This document shows positions 16,922 through 26,433 of a stretch of DNA of 64,000 nucleotides, piece after piece; positions within the stretch are counted from its first letter, which is position 1, and each line of letters opens with the position of its first letter. Position numbers and translations under genes: made by a program. The stretch covers positions 31,623 to 95,622 of the forward strand of contig NZ_PBYA01000026.1 of assembly GCF_002729955.1 (NCBI RefSeq), given 5' to 3'. The notes under the pieces were generated by a model. It searched no databases. It was given only the letters and a program-made list of their open reading frames with translations, and was not told the origin of the DNA. Source of the DNA: Salinisphaera sp. (GTDB lineage: Bacteria; Pseudomonadota; Gammaproteobacteria; Nevskiales; Salinisphaeraceae).

Positions 16922-17227
16922 CTACTTGTCGAACATATGCGTGGCATGGGTGATCGCGCCGCCGGCACGGATGGCCGCTGCCACTACCGCGGTTTCGCTG
17001 AGTTCGGCATCGCTGGCGCCGGCATCGCGTGCCGCCTGGGTATGCAGTTCCAGGCAATAGGGGCACTGGGTGGTCATGGCCACGGCGAGGGCGATGAGTT
17101 GCTTGGTCTTGGCATCGATCGCGCCCTCGGCGAAGGCGGCCTTGTCGAATGCCCAGAATGCGTCCATGCCCTGGGGCGCGCCGCTGTCGAGCTGGCCGAG
17201 GCGTTCCAGATTCTTGCGGTCGTACAT
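16922..17227 (-). CDS. Carboxymuconolactone decarboxylase/AhpD-family protein
   Basis: A 101-residue AhpD-like protein: KTKQLIALAVAMTTQCPYCLELHTQAARDAGASDAEL carries the CxxC redox pair (CPYC) and the downstream histidine of the family's active helix. Such proteins act as small disulfide reductases or peroxidase partners; the decarboxylase name is historical. GGAGGAGAG immediately precedes the ATG, a near-perfect ribosome binding site. It is divergent from a hypothetical exported protein and not in an obvious operon. Confidence 0.9.
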   Translation of the reverse strand: MYDRKNLERLGQLDSGAPQGMDAFWAFDKAAFAEGAIDAKTKQLIALAVAMTTQCPYCLELHTQAARDAGASDAELSETAVVAAAIRAGGAITHATHMFDK

Positions 17228-17392
17228 GCTCTCCTCCGGTATCGATTAGGGGCGGTGCCGGCTTGTTGCTTGGGTTCTGGCACCGTCGCAATCGACCCTG
17301 CGCGCGCCGCGACGAGACTGTCAACGCAACCAAGGTCGTGTTCGCGGGGAAACCTTGGCGCCGCTCGGGTGTCGTTGATAAGGCACTCTCGA

Positions 17393-18382
17393 ATGGGAAA
17401 CGACGCCATGCGATACCAGGGCAAGATCAACCGTCCCGTCATCCGGATCGGCGCGCTCGTGCTGCTGATGCTGGCATGCACGGCCGGGGTGGTACTGGCC
17501 GCGGCCCAGAGCGAGTCCGGCCTCGTGGCCGAGCAGCCCGTCGCTTCCGACAACTTCGCCCACTATCGTGATGCCGGCGCCGGCTATGCCTTCGACTACC
17601 CGCGCGCACTGGAGCCGGCCGAAGCAGAAGGCAACAACGATACCCGGCTGTTGCAGGGCCACGGTTTGAGCCTGCGCGTATCCACCACGGCGCTGGGCGG
17701 GCGTTCGCTACGGGCGCTGGCCATGAACGCGCTCGACGACCCGAGTGCGGCCAGCGAAACCCGCAATACCGACGGCAGCGTGGTGCTCGTACAGGAGGAG
17801 CCGGGCGCACAACGCGCGGTCAAGGCGATCGCGCTGGCCGATGAGCGCGCCGCCGTGATGGTGGTCGACGGCGCCTCCGAGGCGGTCAGCGATACCATTC
17901 TGTCGAGCTTCGTGCCGGTATCGGCGGCAGCGGCCGACCCGGAAGAAACCGATGCCGAGGCCCGCTATCGCAACCCCGAGCTGGGTTTTTCCATCGAACG
18001 GCCGAAGGGCGCGCAGGTATCACGTGACGGCGCCGACAGCGTGTCGTTCAAGGTGCTGGGCCCGGACAATGCCGCCGCCAGCGAGATCAGCGACGGTTTT
18101 GTGCTCACCGTCATTCGCGATCATCGGCCCGGTATTGCGACCCTGGCCGAATACGCCGAAGCGGTGCGTGCCGACGGCGCCCCCAGCGCCGACACCCGCC
18201 GGGTCGGCGATTACGAGGCGCTGCACTACAGCACGCAGAGTGAAATGGGCGATACGGTGTCCCACTGGCTGTATCGCATCGGCGAGCAGCGCCAGTATCA
18301 GGTCACCGCGACGGTCAGCGGTGCTCCGGGCCGTTATCGCGACCGGATTCAGGCGATGCTCGAGAGCCTGCGCTTCGACTAG
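17393..18382 (+). CDS. Exported protein with two similar halves, function unknown
   Basis: About 329 residues with a signal peptide or N-terminal anchor (RIGALVLLMLACTAGVVLAAA). The mature protein appears to consist of two related domains: one starts YRDAGAGYAFDYPRALEP and the other YRNPELGFSIERPKGAQV, each ending in a segment like TILSSFVP or AMLESLRFD. The pattern recalls PsbP/DcrB-like lipoproteins, but I cannot assign a family. An ATG five codons later (17408) is an equally possible start. The 3' end overlaps the converging DUF454 gene by 68 bases, which is unusually long. Confidence 0.72.
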   Translation: MGNDAMRYQGKINRPVIRIGALVLLMLACTAGVVLAAAQSESGLVAEQPVASDNFAHYRDAGAGYAFDYPRALEPAEAEGNNDTRLLQGHGLSLRVSTTALGGRSLRALAMNALDDPSAASETRNTDGSVVLVQEEPGAQRAVKAIALADERAAVMVVDGASEAVSDTILSSFVPVSAAAADPEETDAEARYRNPELGFSIERPKGAQVSRDGADSVSFKVLGPDNAAASEISDGFVLTVIRDHRPGIATLAEYAEAVRADGAPSADTRRVGDYEALHYSTQSEMGDTVSHWLYRIGEQRQYQVTATVSGAPGRYRDRIQAMLESLRFD

Positions 18383-18764
18383 CCTGCGGCCGGGGCGTCG
18401 GCCGCGTGGCCAGAAAGGTGGCGACACAGGCCAGCCCCAGGGTGACGCCGATCGCCAACGGCCGGTAATCGATATGCCACCAGACGATGGCCACGCTGGC
18501 GGCAATCATCGCCAGGGCGGTGAGCTTGGTACGCAGCGTGAGCGCTCGTTCGCGTTCCCAGTTGACGATGGCCGGCCCGGCATAGCGGTTGGCCCGTATC
18601 CAGGCCGCGAAGCGCGGCGAGCCGCGGGAGGCCAGCGCCACGGCGGCGAGCATGAACGGCGTGGTGGGCAGCAGCGGCAGGAACACCCCGAGCAGGCCGA
18701 GTACGAACAGCAGCGCGGCCGCGGCGACCAGCAGATACTGCTTGAGCGTCATGCGCTCAAGCAT
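18315..18764 (-). CDS. YbaN-family (DUF454) membrane protein
   Basis: About 149 residues. The conserved N-terminal core LLGVFLPLLPTTPFMLAAVALASRGSPRFAAWI is characteristic of the YbaN/DUF454 family, with two membrane segments there and two more near residues 80-115; the tail is hydrophilic and Arg/Ser-rich. The start is uncertain: GTG 18773, ATG 18764 and ATG 18752 are all in frame, and an 8-bp palindrome (CTTGAGCG/CGCTCAAG) covers the last of these. Function unknown. The tail of the gene lies inside the converging gene's 3' end. Confidence 0.82.
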   Translation of the reverse strand: MLERMTLKQYLLVAAAALLFVLGLLGVFLPLLPTTPFMLAAVALASRGSPRFAAWIRANRYAGPAIVNWERERALTLRTKLTALAMIAASVAIVWWHIDYRPLAIGVTLGLACVATFLATRPTPRPQASRSAGSRASPESGRDNGPEHR

Positions 18765-18911
18765 CGTGACCACGGCAGCGTTGGGTTAGAGTAGCGGCTG
18801 GGGCGAGGCATGGCGCGATGCTACGCCGCGTGTATCGGCGCTGTCATGCTGACGCAGGGCCGGTCCGGGTCGCGTCGTTCGTGTTTGGCAGGTATCGAGG
18901 TCAGGGAGAAC

Positions 18912-19946
18912 ATGGTGCACCGTCATAATGCCGAGCAGCTTTCGTCGCAGGAGCAACCGCCCGCCGACGGGCGTGGCCGGCGTGCGTCCACGCCCGTGGA
19001 TATTCCCTTCAAGGGCTGGCGCGACGTGGCCATGCGCGTCTATCACGCCTTCAACGACAATAATCTGTCGATCATCGCCGCCGGGGTCTCGTTCTACGGG
19101 CTGCTGGCGATCTTTCCTGGTATTGCCGCGTTCGTGGCCATCTACGGACTGTTTCTGGACCCGGCCGGCGTGGTCGAGCAGCTCAACCAGCTCGATGAGG
19201 TGGTGCCGCCGGATGTGATCGCCACGGTCACCGGCCAGATGACGCAGATCGCCGCCAAGCCGCAGGCCTCGCTCGGGCTGGCCGCGTTCTTCACCCTGGG
19301 CCTGGCGCTGTGGAGCGCACGCAAGGGCACCACGGCGCTGATGATCGCGCTCAACGTGGTCTATGCCGAGCGCGAAACCCGTAATTTCTTCGTCAAGATC
19401 GCTGTCTCGCTAGCGCTGACCTTTGCCATCGTACTGGGGCTGAGCGCGGTCGCGATCATGGCCGCCGGCGTGCCGCTGCTGTTCGCCGCCCTGGGGTTTG
19501 GCGACTGGATGGTGGCGGTCGGCCGTGGTCTGGGTCTGGGCGGCGCGGCGCTGGTGCTCATGACCGGCATCGCCGGGCTGTATCGCTATGCGCCCAGTCG
19601 TCGCCCGCCGAAATGGCGCTGGGTATTCATCGGCGCGGCCATCGTGACCGTGTTCTGGATTCTCGGTTCGCTCGCGTTCTCGGTGTATGTATCGTTTTCC
19701 AACACCTATTCGGCCACCTACGGCTCGCTCGGGGCCGTGGTGGTGGTGCTCACCTGGATGTATATCACCGTGCTGATCATGCTCATGGGCGGCGAGCTCA
19801 ACGCCCAGCTGGAGTTTCAGACCGCGCACGACACCACCACTTCCGGCGGCAAGCCGATGGGCGAGCGCGGCGCTTTCGTGGCCGACAATATCGCCAAGCG
19901 CGCCGACGATATCGATTTTGAAGACAAGAAACCGGGGCCGGGCTGA
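18912..19946 (+). CDS. YihY/BrkB-family membrane protein
   Basis: A 344-residue protein with six membrane segments and the YihY/virulence factor BrkB family pattern: FNDNNLSIIAAGVSFYGLLAIFPGIAAFVAIYG, then ALWSARKGTTALMIALNVVYAE, and near the end TYGSLGAVVVVLTWMYITVLIMLMGGELNAQLE. Once annotated as RNase BN, the family is now regarded as membrane proteins of unknown function. AGGGAGA precedes the ATG. Its stop overlaps the next gene's ATG by one base, so the two are co-translated. Confidence 0.92.
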   Translation: MVHRHNAEQLSSQEQPPADGRGRRASTPVDIPFKGWRDVAMRVYHAFNDNNLSIIAAGVSFYGLLAIFPGIAAFVAIYGLFLDPAGVVEQLNQLDEVVPPDVIATVTGQMTQIAAKPQASLGLAAFFTLGLALWSARKGTTALMIALNVVYAERETRNFFVKIAVSLALTFAIVLGLSAVAIMAAGVPLLFAALGFGDWMVAVGRGLGLGGAALVLMTGIAGLYRYAPSRRPPKWRWVFIGAAIVTVFWILGSLAFSVYVSFSNTYSATYGSLGAVVVVLTWMYITVLIMLMGGELNAQLEFQTAHDTTTSGGKPMGERGAFVADNIAKRADDIDFEDKKPGPG

Positions 19947-20908
19947 TGACACGCTGCGAAGATCTGTTCATTGCCAGTTCCGAGGCGCCCGACGAGCGTA
20001 TCCATCTGCGCGAAAAGCGGGCGGATGCGCCCGCCAGCGATGCCCCGGCCAAGGCCGTGCTGTTCGTGCACGGTGCGACCTATCCTGGGGTGATGTTCGA
20101 CGTGCCTACCAGCAGCTGGCTCGAGCATGCCGTAGCCGACGGCTATAGCGCCTATGCGCTGGACGTACGCGGCTACGGCGCCTCCACCCGCAGCCCGGTG
20201 CTGGATGCACCCGCCCAGGACAATCCGCCGTTTGCACGGGCAGAAAGCGCGGTGGCCGATATTGCCGATGCCATCGCCACCATTCGCGAGCGCACCGGCC
20301 TGGAGACCGTGGACCTGGTGGGCTGGTCATGGGGCACGATGACCACCGGCATGTATGCCGCCAGCCGCCCGGGCACCATCAACCGACTCGTGTTGTTCGC
20401 CCCCGTCTACAGCTGCGAGCGGCTTGATCGCATCAACGCCCTGGAGGATCGCGACAACCCCCACCGCCTTCGCCCGCTGGGCGCCTACCGCACGGAAAAC
20501 ATCGAGCAGGCCCGCGAACGCTGGGATGCGGAAATCACCGTCGAGGATCCGGACAGTTGGCGTGACCCGGCGATTCTCGATCGCTGGTACGAGCAGATGC
20601 TGCGCGACGAACCGGCCGATTATGTACGCGCGCCCAACGGCGTTCTCGTGGACCTGTGGGAAGCCTTCAACGGCCGCGCCCGCTATGAAGCCGGCGATAT
20701 CGACGTGCCCACGCTGGTGATTCGGGCCAGCCAGGACGCCACCGCGATTCGCGAAGATGGGCTGGGCCTCTACGACCGGCTGGGCAGCGCCTACAAGCAG
20801 TACGACGAAATCGGCCGCGGCACCCATTTTTTGTTGCTGGAGCGTCGTGCGCCCCAGCTGTTCGATCGTGTGAGCGCGTTTCTGGCCAGCCCGCTGGCCA
20901 CGGACTGA
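19946..20908 (+). CDS. Alpha/beta hydrolase
   Basis: A 320-residue cytoplasmic alpha/beta hydrolase. The oxyanion segment is LFVHGATYPG, the nucleophile elbow GWSWGT, the acid lies in IRASQDAT, and the histidine in GRGTHFLLLE, so the triad is complete. The gene shares a TGATG junction with the yihY-like gene and is probably co-expressed with it; what links a BrkB-like membrane protein to a hydrolase is unclear. No lipase or epoxide-hydrolase signature is strong enough to name a substrate. Confidence 0.85.
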   Translation: MTRCEDLFIASSEAPDERIHLREKRADAPASDAPAKAVLFVHGATYPGVMFDVPTSSWLEHAVADGYSAYALDVRGYGASTRSPVLDAPAQDNPPFARAESAVADIADAIATIRERTGLETVDLVGWSWGTMTTGMYAASRPGTINRLVLFAPVYSCERLDRINALEDRDNPHRLRPLGAYRTENIEQARERWDAEITVEDPDSWRDPAILDRWYEQMLRDEPADYVRAPNGVLVDLWEAFNGRARYEAGDIDVPTLVIRASQDATAIREDGLGLYDRLGSAYKQYDEIGRGTHFLLLERRAPQLFDRVSAFLASPLATD

Positions 20909-20947
20909 CCCGGGCCTGTCGCTAGCGCCCGAAGACGTGCCGCTTGC

Positions 20948-22213
20948 CTAGCCGAACACGGCACGCAGGATGAAATAGAACACCGCGGTGAACAGCGCCG
21001 CGCCGGGCAGGGTGAGCAGCCAGCCAAGGAATACGCGGCCGAGGACGCTCAGGTCCAGCGCGCGAATGCCGCGGGCCAGGCCCACGCCGAGCACGCCACC
21101 GACCAGGGTCTGGGTGGTGGATACCGGAATACCGAACCAGGTGGCCAGCACGACCGTGGTGGCCGCGGCAAGCTCCGCCGAAAACCCGCGGGTGGGGGTG
21201 AGCGAGGTGATCTTGGCGCCAATGGTGCGAATTACGCGGTGGCCGTAGGTCGCCAGCCCGAACACGATGCCCACGCCGCCGAGCACCAGCACCCAGCTGG
21301 CCAGCTCCGATTCGCCGCCGATCTGGCCCGGATTGTTCAGCACGTTGATGATGGCCGCGACCGGGCCGACAGCATTGGCCACGTCGTTGGAGCCGTGCGC
21401 GAACGCCATGGTGGCGGCCGTGAACACCTGGGCGAAGCCGAACACCCGCTCCACGTTGCGATAACGATCAGAGCGCTGGTGCGTGTCGAGCAGCTGTACG
21501 CGGTTGAGCAACAGCCGGCTGATTACCGCCGCACCGATGCCCAGCACCACCGCGCCGAGAATGCTCATCGGCGTCGACAGTTCCAGGCCCACATGGCTCA
21601 AGCCCTTCACCAGCGTGACCAGACAGATCACGAAGCCGGCCAGAAACACATAGAACGGGATATAGCGGCGCGCGCCCTCGGCCGGGTTGTCGTGGTTGAG
21701 TACCAGCCGGCGTATCGACTCGAACAGCAGGAAGGCCAGCGTGCCGGCGATGATCGGCGAGGCGATCCAGCTGGCCACGATTTTGCCGATTTCTGCCCAG
21801 TTCACCGGCTCCGTACCCACCGAGACCAGGGCGAAGCCGAGAATACCGCCCACGATCGACTGACCGGTGGATACCGGCATGCCCAGGGTGGATGTCAGCA
21901 GCAGGAAACAGCCCGCACCGAGCAGCGCCGCGAGCATGCCGTAGACCAGTAGTTGCGGCGTATCGGCGAATACCTCCGGCCGGATCAGCCCGCCGCTGAT
22001 GGTCTGGGTGACTTCGCCACCCGCCAGCCACGCGCCTAAAAACTCGAAGATGCCGGCAATGATCACCGCCTGGGTGATGGTGATCGCCCCCGAGCCGACC
22101 GACGTGCCCATGGCATTGGCCACATCGTTCGCGCCGATGCCCCACGCCATGAAGAAACCGAAAACGCACGCCAGAATCAGGAATAATTCGGCGTTCTGGG
22201 CGATGATCGACAT
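20948..22213 (-). CDS. pit: Low-affinity inorganic phosphate transporter (Pit family)
   Basis: A 421-residue PiT-family permease (PF01384) with two homologous halves, each holding the signature GANDVANAMGTSVGSGAIT and GSNDVANAVGPVAA. Pit proteins import phosphate as a metal-phosphate complex with protons or sodium. The gene follows a DUF47 gene 39 bases upstream on the same strand, the usual partner arrangement. Its 3' end converges on the alpha/beta hydrolase gene. Confidence 0.94.
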   Translation of the reverse strand: MSIIAQNAELFLILACVFGFFMAWGIGANDVANAMGTSVGSGAITITQAVIIAGIFEFLGAWLAGGEVTQTISGGLIRPEVFADTPQLLVYGMLAALLGAGCFLLLTSTLGMPVSTGQSIVGGILGFALVSVGTEPVNWAEIGKIVASWIASPIIAGTLAFLLFESIRRLVLNHDNPAEGARRYIPFYVFLAGFVICLVTLVKGLSHVGLELSTPMSILGAVVLGIGAAVISRLLLNRVQLLDTHQRSDRYRNVERVFGFAQVFTAATMAFAHGSNDVANAVGPVAAIINVLNNPGQIGGESELASWVLVLGGVGIVFGLATYGHRVIRTIGAKITSLTPTRGFSAELAAATTVVLATWFGIPVSTTQTLVGGVLGVGLARGIRALDLSVLGRVFLGWLLTLPGAALFTAVFYFILRAVFG

Positions 22214-22252
22214 CAGGCGATCCTTGTAACGAGGGCGTGGGCCCGAAAGTGT

Positions 22253-22939
22253 TTAGCGGGTGGCAAGAATCTGCAGGCGCGAGCCGGCGCGCTCGGCGCG
22301 ATCCGCCACCGAGCCGATCGCATCGATCACCCGGTAGATGAACATCATCTCCAACGGCGGCAGTTCGCTTTCCAGCGGCAGCAGCTGGCGACGGATGGCC
22401 ACCTGCTGCTCGTCCGAGGTGTTTTCCAGCCGGCCCAGCTCGGCGACCATGTCGGCGATGAGCTCGCCCACGCTGCGCCCGAAGCCCGAGTCCAGCAGTT
22501 CGCCCAGTTCCTCGAGCACCTTGCGCGCCTGCGCCACGCTGGCATGCGTGGTTTCCAGATAGGCCCGAATGGGCGCCTGAAGCGCATCCGGGAACTGCAT
22601 GCGCCGACCCGTCATCAGGCCGGATATATCCTTGATCTTGTTGACGATCTTGTCCTGCGCTTCGACCAGCACCAGCAGGTCGGCGCGCGAGATCGGCATG
22701 AACAGCGTGCTCGGCAGGTTGAGCCGGATACGATCCTTGAGATCGTCGGCCTCGTGCTCGCAGTCGTTGATCTGCTGATGCAGCGCCTCGGCCGCGTCCC
22801 AGTCTCCGGCCTGGCTCCGCTCGATGAATTCCATCAGCAGCGATGAGCCTTTTTCCACCTGGCGCATATGCTCGGTCAGCGCCCCGAACGGCGACTTGCC
22901 GAACAGGCTGGGAAACGGGCTGTTCTTGGTGGGATCCAT
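22253..22939 (-). CDS. DUF47/TIGR00153 Pit-accessory protein
   Basis: A 228-residue PhoU-like helical protein of the DUF47 family, starting with PFPSLFGKSPFGALTEHM and containing NDCEHEADDLKDRIRLNLPSTLFMPISRADLL, a region of likely metal-binding Glu/Asp residues. These proteins accompany and probably regulate Pit transporters. GGAG lies five bases before the ATG. It heads the two-gene operon with pit. In the roughly 210 bases upstream I do not see a confident Pho box. Confidence 0.93.
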   Translation of the reverse strand: MDPTKNSPFPSLFGKSPFGALTEHMRQVEKGSSLLMEFIERSQAGDWDAAEALHQQINDCEHEADDLKDRIRLNLPSTLFMPISRADLLVLVEAQDKIVNKIKDISGLMTGRRMQFPDALQAPIRAYLETTHASVAQARKVLEELGELLDSGFGRSVGELIADMVAELGRLENTSDEQQVAIRRQLLPLESELPPLEMMFIYRVIDAIGSVADRAERAGSRLQILATR

Positions 22940-23151
22940 ACGGGCTCCGGATGCGGCGACGGTTCATGCTCGGCGCACAGTATGTCAGTCGTAAGACAGG
23001 CGCCGGTGACCTGCGTCATCATCGTCGCGCCACGAGCGCTTGCGGCGACCGGCCCCGCGACGTCCTGAGGCCTTATGTCCTGCGCTTTATAACGTCGTAG
23101 CGCGGAACGTTTGCGCTGATATATGTCCGATATCCTTCCACGACTTTGCAG

Positions 23152-25032
23152 ATGAACTCGTACCCGATGCTCAACCCCGTTCCATCCGGCGCCGGGCGCG
23201 GCGCGCTATTGCGCTGGCTCGGCTGGCTCATGATTGCCTATACCCTCGTGCTGTCGCTGGTGGCCCTGCGCTATCTCGATGTGGGTGATCTGGCCAGCGG
23301 CGGGGTGGCCCGCAGCTTCGGCGTGGCGATGTTCTTTGCACATTTCCTGTCGGTCGCGCTCATCGGCCTGTTGCCGGTCATGCTGCTCGCCCTGCTGTTG
23401 CCCTATCGGCACCTCATCGTGCCGCTGGCCTGGGCGGTGGGGGTGGTGCTCACCTGCCTGCTGCTGGTGGATACGCTGGTATTCCAGCAATACCGGTTTC
23501 ATCTGAACGGCGCGCTGGTGTCGCTGTTCTTCTCCGGCGCCTCGGAAGAAACCTTTGAATTCTCGCTGGCGATGAAGATCCAGGTCGCCCTCATCGGCCT
23601 GGGCGTGGCCGTCGCGCTCTGGGGCGTGGGCTGGGCGGTATGGCGGCTGGTCGCGGCCACCCGCGAGCGCCGCTTCGGCTACGGCGTGGCCACGGCATGC
23701 GTGGCACTGCTGCTGGCCACCAACCTGTTTCATGCCTATGCCGATGCCATGGGCGACGGCAACGTGACGCGCCAGACGCGCCTGCTGCCAGGCTACGAGC
23801 CGCTCACCGCCAAGGATTTTCTCGAAGAACGCGGCTTCGACGTGGCCGAGGCCAGCTGGGGCGGCGATACCGCCCTCGATGGCTCCATCGACTACCCGCG
23901 GGTGCCGCTGCAAACCACCAAGCCGGGCCAGCCGAAGAACATCGTGTTCATCGTCATCGACTCCTGGCGTTTCGATGCCATGAACGAACAGGTATCGCCG
24001 CATATGGCGCGTTTCGCGGCGAACAATCAGCGCTTCATGAACCACTACAGCGGCGGCAACGCCACGCGTATTGGCATGTTCACGCTCTTCTACGGCATTC
24101 CCGGCACCTACTGGCACAGCATGCTGCAAACGAACACCCGGCCGGTGCTGGTCAGCCGTATGCTCGATCTGGGCTACGACTTCGGCATCTTTCGCAGCGC
24201 GCCGCTGTCCTCGCCCGAATTTCATCGCACCATCTTCTCCGGCATGAAGCAGCTGCGTATGGAATCCGAAGGCAACGACTCGCCCACGCGGGATATCGAC
24301 GCCAACCGCGACTTCATCGACTACCTGCAAAAACGCGATCCGAACGCCGAACAACCCTTCTTCGGCATGGTGTTCTACGACTCGCCGCACGCCTACGATC
24401 TGCCGGACGACGCCCCGCGCCCGTTCCAGCCCAGCTGGGACAGCGTCAACTACCTATCGCTGGATGAAGACACCGACCCCACCGGCCTGCACAACTTGTA
24501 TCGCAACTCCGTGCACTTCGTGGACGGCCTCGTCGGCAAAACGCTGGATACGCTGGAAGCGAAGGGCCTGATGGACGACACCATCGTCGTCATCACCGGC
24601 GATCACGGCCAGGAGTTCAACGACCTGGGCCTGAACTACTGGGGCCACAACGGCGACTACAGCCGCTACCAGACGCAGGTGCCGATGATCGTGCACTGGC
24701 CCGGCCGCACCGAGCCCGGCACCCGGACCGAATACCTGACCAGCAGCCTCGATGTCGCCCCCACGCTGCTTGAGCACGCCTTGGGCGTAACCAACGCCTA
24801 CGACGCCACCAGCACCGGCCACGACCTGTTCGAACCGGCCGAGCGCCTGCCGATGATCATGGCCCAGTACCGCGGCCATGCAGCGATGACCGAAAACGGC
24901 TTCATCGACTTCCCGGCCATCGGCCGCCCCGAAGCGCTCGACCGCGACTACCGCCCCCGCGAAGACGGCCCCTCACCGGCCGCCATTCAGGCCACGCTGG
25001 AACAGATGACCCGGTTTCGGGATACGGATTAG
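23152..25032 (+). CDS. yejM: YejM/PbgA (LapC)-like sulfatase-fold membrane protein
   Basis: A 626-residue inner-membrane protein: five N-terminal membrane segments (about residues 20-185, DUF3413), then a periplasmic alkaline-phosphatase/sulfatase-fold domain. That domain shows IVFIVIDSWRFDAMN, GGNATRIGMFTLFYGIPG (threonine at the nucleophile position) and ITGDHGQEFND. E. coli YejM/LapC senses periplasmic lipopolysaccharide and controls LpxC turnover through LapB, and is not thought to need catalysis. The motifs here look intact enough that hydrolase activity cannot be excluded. The start is not well fixed: no Shine-Dalgarno, and another ATG lies five codons downstream. Confidence 0.88.
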   Translation: MNSYPMLNPVPSGAGRGALLRWLGWLMIAYTLVLSLVALRYLDVGDLASGGVARSFGVAMFFAHFLSVALIGLLPVMLLALLLPYRHLIVPLAWAVGVVLTCLLLVDTLVFQQYRFHLNGALVSLFFSGASEETFEFSLAMKIQVALIGLGVAVALWGVGWAVWRLVAATRERRFGYGVATACVALLLATNLFHAYADAMGDGNVTRQTRLLPGYEPLTAKDFLEERGFDVAEASWGGDTALDGSIDYPRVPLQTTKPGQPKNIVFIVIDSWRFDAMNEQVSPHMARFAANNQRFMNHYSGGNATRIGMFTLFYGIPGTYWHSMLQTNTRPVLVSRMLDLGYDFGIFRSAPLSSPEFHRTIFSGMKQLRMESEGNDSPTRDIDANRDFIDYLQKRDPNAEQPFFGMVFYDSPHAYDLPDDAPRPFQPSWDSVNYLSLDEDTDPTGLHNLYRNSVHFVDGLVGKTLDTLEAKGLMDDTIVVITGDHGQEFNDLGLNYWGHNGDYSRYQTQVPMIVHWPGRTEPGTRTEYLTSSLDVAPTLLEHALGVTNAYDATSTGHDLFEPAERLPMIMAQYRGHAAMTENGFIDFPAIGRPEALDRDYRPREDGPSPAAIQATLEQMTRFRDTD

Positions 25033-25057
25033 CTGCCGTGCCCGCCGCCGGCTCGTC

Positions 25058-25933
25058 TCAAACGAACGGCGACCACACGTGCGGCAGAAAGCGATAACCC
25101 GCGCCGTCGGCCACCAAGTGGCCGATGCCGGGAAAGTCGATATGGTGGCCGGCGATCAGCTCGCCGCTCGCCGCGACTTTGGCGAATAGCGCCTGGCGCG
25201 AGCGCACCGCCTGTTCAGGGTCGATATCGAACATCACCTGCGCATCCGGGCGCGGGAACTGGATCTGCGGCAGGTGCACGATATCGGCCGCAATGAGCAG
25301 ATGCTCGCCGTTGGATTCGATGCGATAACCGCTGTGATCCGGCGTATGGCCGGGCAGCGGATAACGCGTCACGCCGGGCCGGATTTCGTCGGTTTCGATC
25401 GCGCGCAGATTCGCCGCACAGGCATCGAACACGCGCCGGGCGTTGGCGAAATGACTACGGAGCATGTCACCGGCATCGTCCGGCACCGCGCCGCGCCAAA
25501 ACGCCAGCTCGCCGGCCGGCACGAGCACCTCGGCCCGGGGAAAGGCCGGATTGTCGTCGCCATCGATCAACCCGCCCAGATGGTCCGGATGGCTGTGCGT
25601 GAGAATCACGCAGTCGACATCGGCCGCGGTTAACCCCATTTCCGCAAGCCCCGCGCCCAGCCGCGCACCTTCATCGCCCACAAGACCGCCTAGCCCGGTA
25701 TCGATGAGAATCCGCTCATCGCCCGTATCCACCAGATAACAGTTCAGCGTGATCTTCGGCGGCGTCGGCCGCCGGCTCTCCGCATGCAATGCCTGCACCG
25801 TCGCCGCGTCCAGATTCGAGATCAGCCCGAACCCACCCTGCAGATAGGCATCCTGAATCGTGGTGACGACGAAATCGCCCACGCGCAGGTGGTGGAGGTG
25901 GGTGGATTGGGTTTCGGGTTGTTCGTGCGGCAT
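25058..25933 (-). CDS. MBL-fold metallo-hydrolase
   Basis: A 291-residue metallo-beta-lactamase-fold enzyme with the zinc motif THSHPDHLGG (His113, His115, Asp117, His118), a further histidine in PLPGHTPDHSGY and Asp in LLIAADIVHLPQ, and a final AGHHIDFPG. The pattern suits lactonase- or hydrolase-like family members rather than a beta-lactamase. No signal peptide is seen. It is the last ordinary chromosomal gene before the lower-GC defence island. Confidence 0.87.
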   Translation of the reverse strand: MPHEQPETQSTHLHHLRVGDFVVTTIQDAYLQGGFGLISNLDAATVQALHAESRRPTPPKITLNCYLVDTGDERILIDTGLGGLVGDEGARLGAGLAEMGLTAADVDCVILTHSHPDHLGGLIDGDDNPAFPRAEVLVPAGELAFWRGAVPDDAGDMLRSHFANARRVFDACAANLRAIETDEIRPGVTRYPLPGHTPDHSGYRIESNGEHLLIAADIVHLPQIQFPRPDAQVMFDIDPEQAVRSRQALFAKVAASGELIAGHHIDFPGIGHLVADGAGYRFLPHVWSPFV

Positions 25934-26007
25934 GTCGTGTCGCTATGGGCTGACCAATACGACGGACTTGGTGACGAGTAGGAGGCTTTAAAGCTTGGTC
26001 GGCTGAA

Positions 26008-26433
26008 TCAGCCGTCTTCCCACGGGTTGATTAACGCAACGCCGAGCGAACGAAAATCCTTCGTATTGCGGGTGGCGAGGGTCGCATCGTGCTGCGCGCA
26101 TAAGGCCGCGATCTGGGCGTCGGCCATCGCGCAGGGGTGGCCGGCCGCCTCGCTGGCGGCGACCCGTTCGGCATAAAACACGGCAGCCTGAGCATCGAAT
26201 GCCAGGATTGCATCGGCGAAATCTTCCTCGAACATAGCAGCTGCGATTTCGCCGAGCTGCTGCTTGCGGCGGCCGTCGGGTAACCGTTCGATGCCGTAAA
26301 GAATTTCGGCCACTGTAATCGCCGTGGTCGCGATCAGTTCACCGCTGCTGGCAGCATCGAGCCAAGCGATCACAGTCGGCGCTGGCGCGGGACGCATCAG
26401 TTCGGACAACACATTGGTGTCCAGAACGATCAT
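26008..26433 (-). CDS. PIN-domain toxin (VapC/FitB-like)
   Basis: A 141-residue PIN-domain ribonuclease toxin. The acidic metal-binding residues are in place: Asp5 (MIVLDTNVLSELMR), Glu43 (AEILYGIERLP), Asp105 (AMADAQIAALC) and Asp126 (RNTKDF). The IVLDTNVLSE start and the RNTKDF end match FitB-like members. Its ATG overlaps the antitoxin's stop by one base. VapC/FitB toxins cleave tRNA or other RNA and are neutralised by the cognate antitoxin. Confidence 0.93.
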   Translation of the reverse strand: MIVLDTNVLSELMRPAPAPTVIAWLDAASSGELIATTAITVAEILYGIERLPDGRRKQQLGEIAAAMFEEDFADAILAFDAQAAVFYAERVAASEAAGHPCAMADAQIAALCAQHDATLATRNTKDFRSLGVALINPWEDG

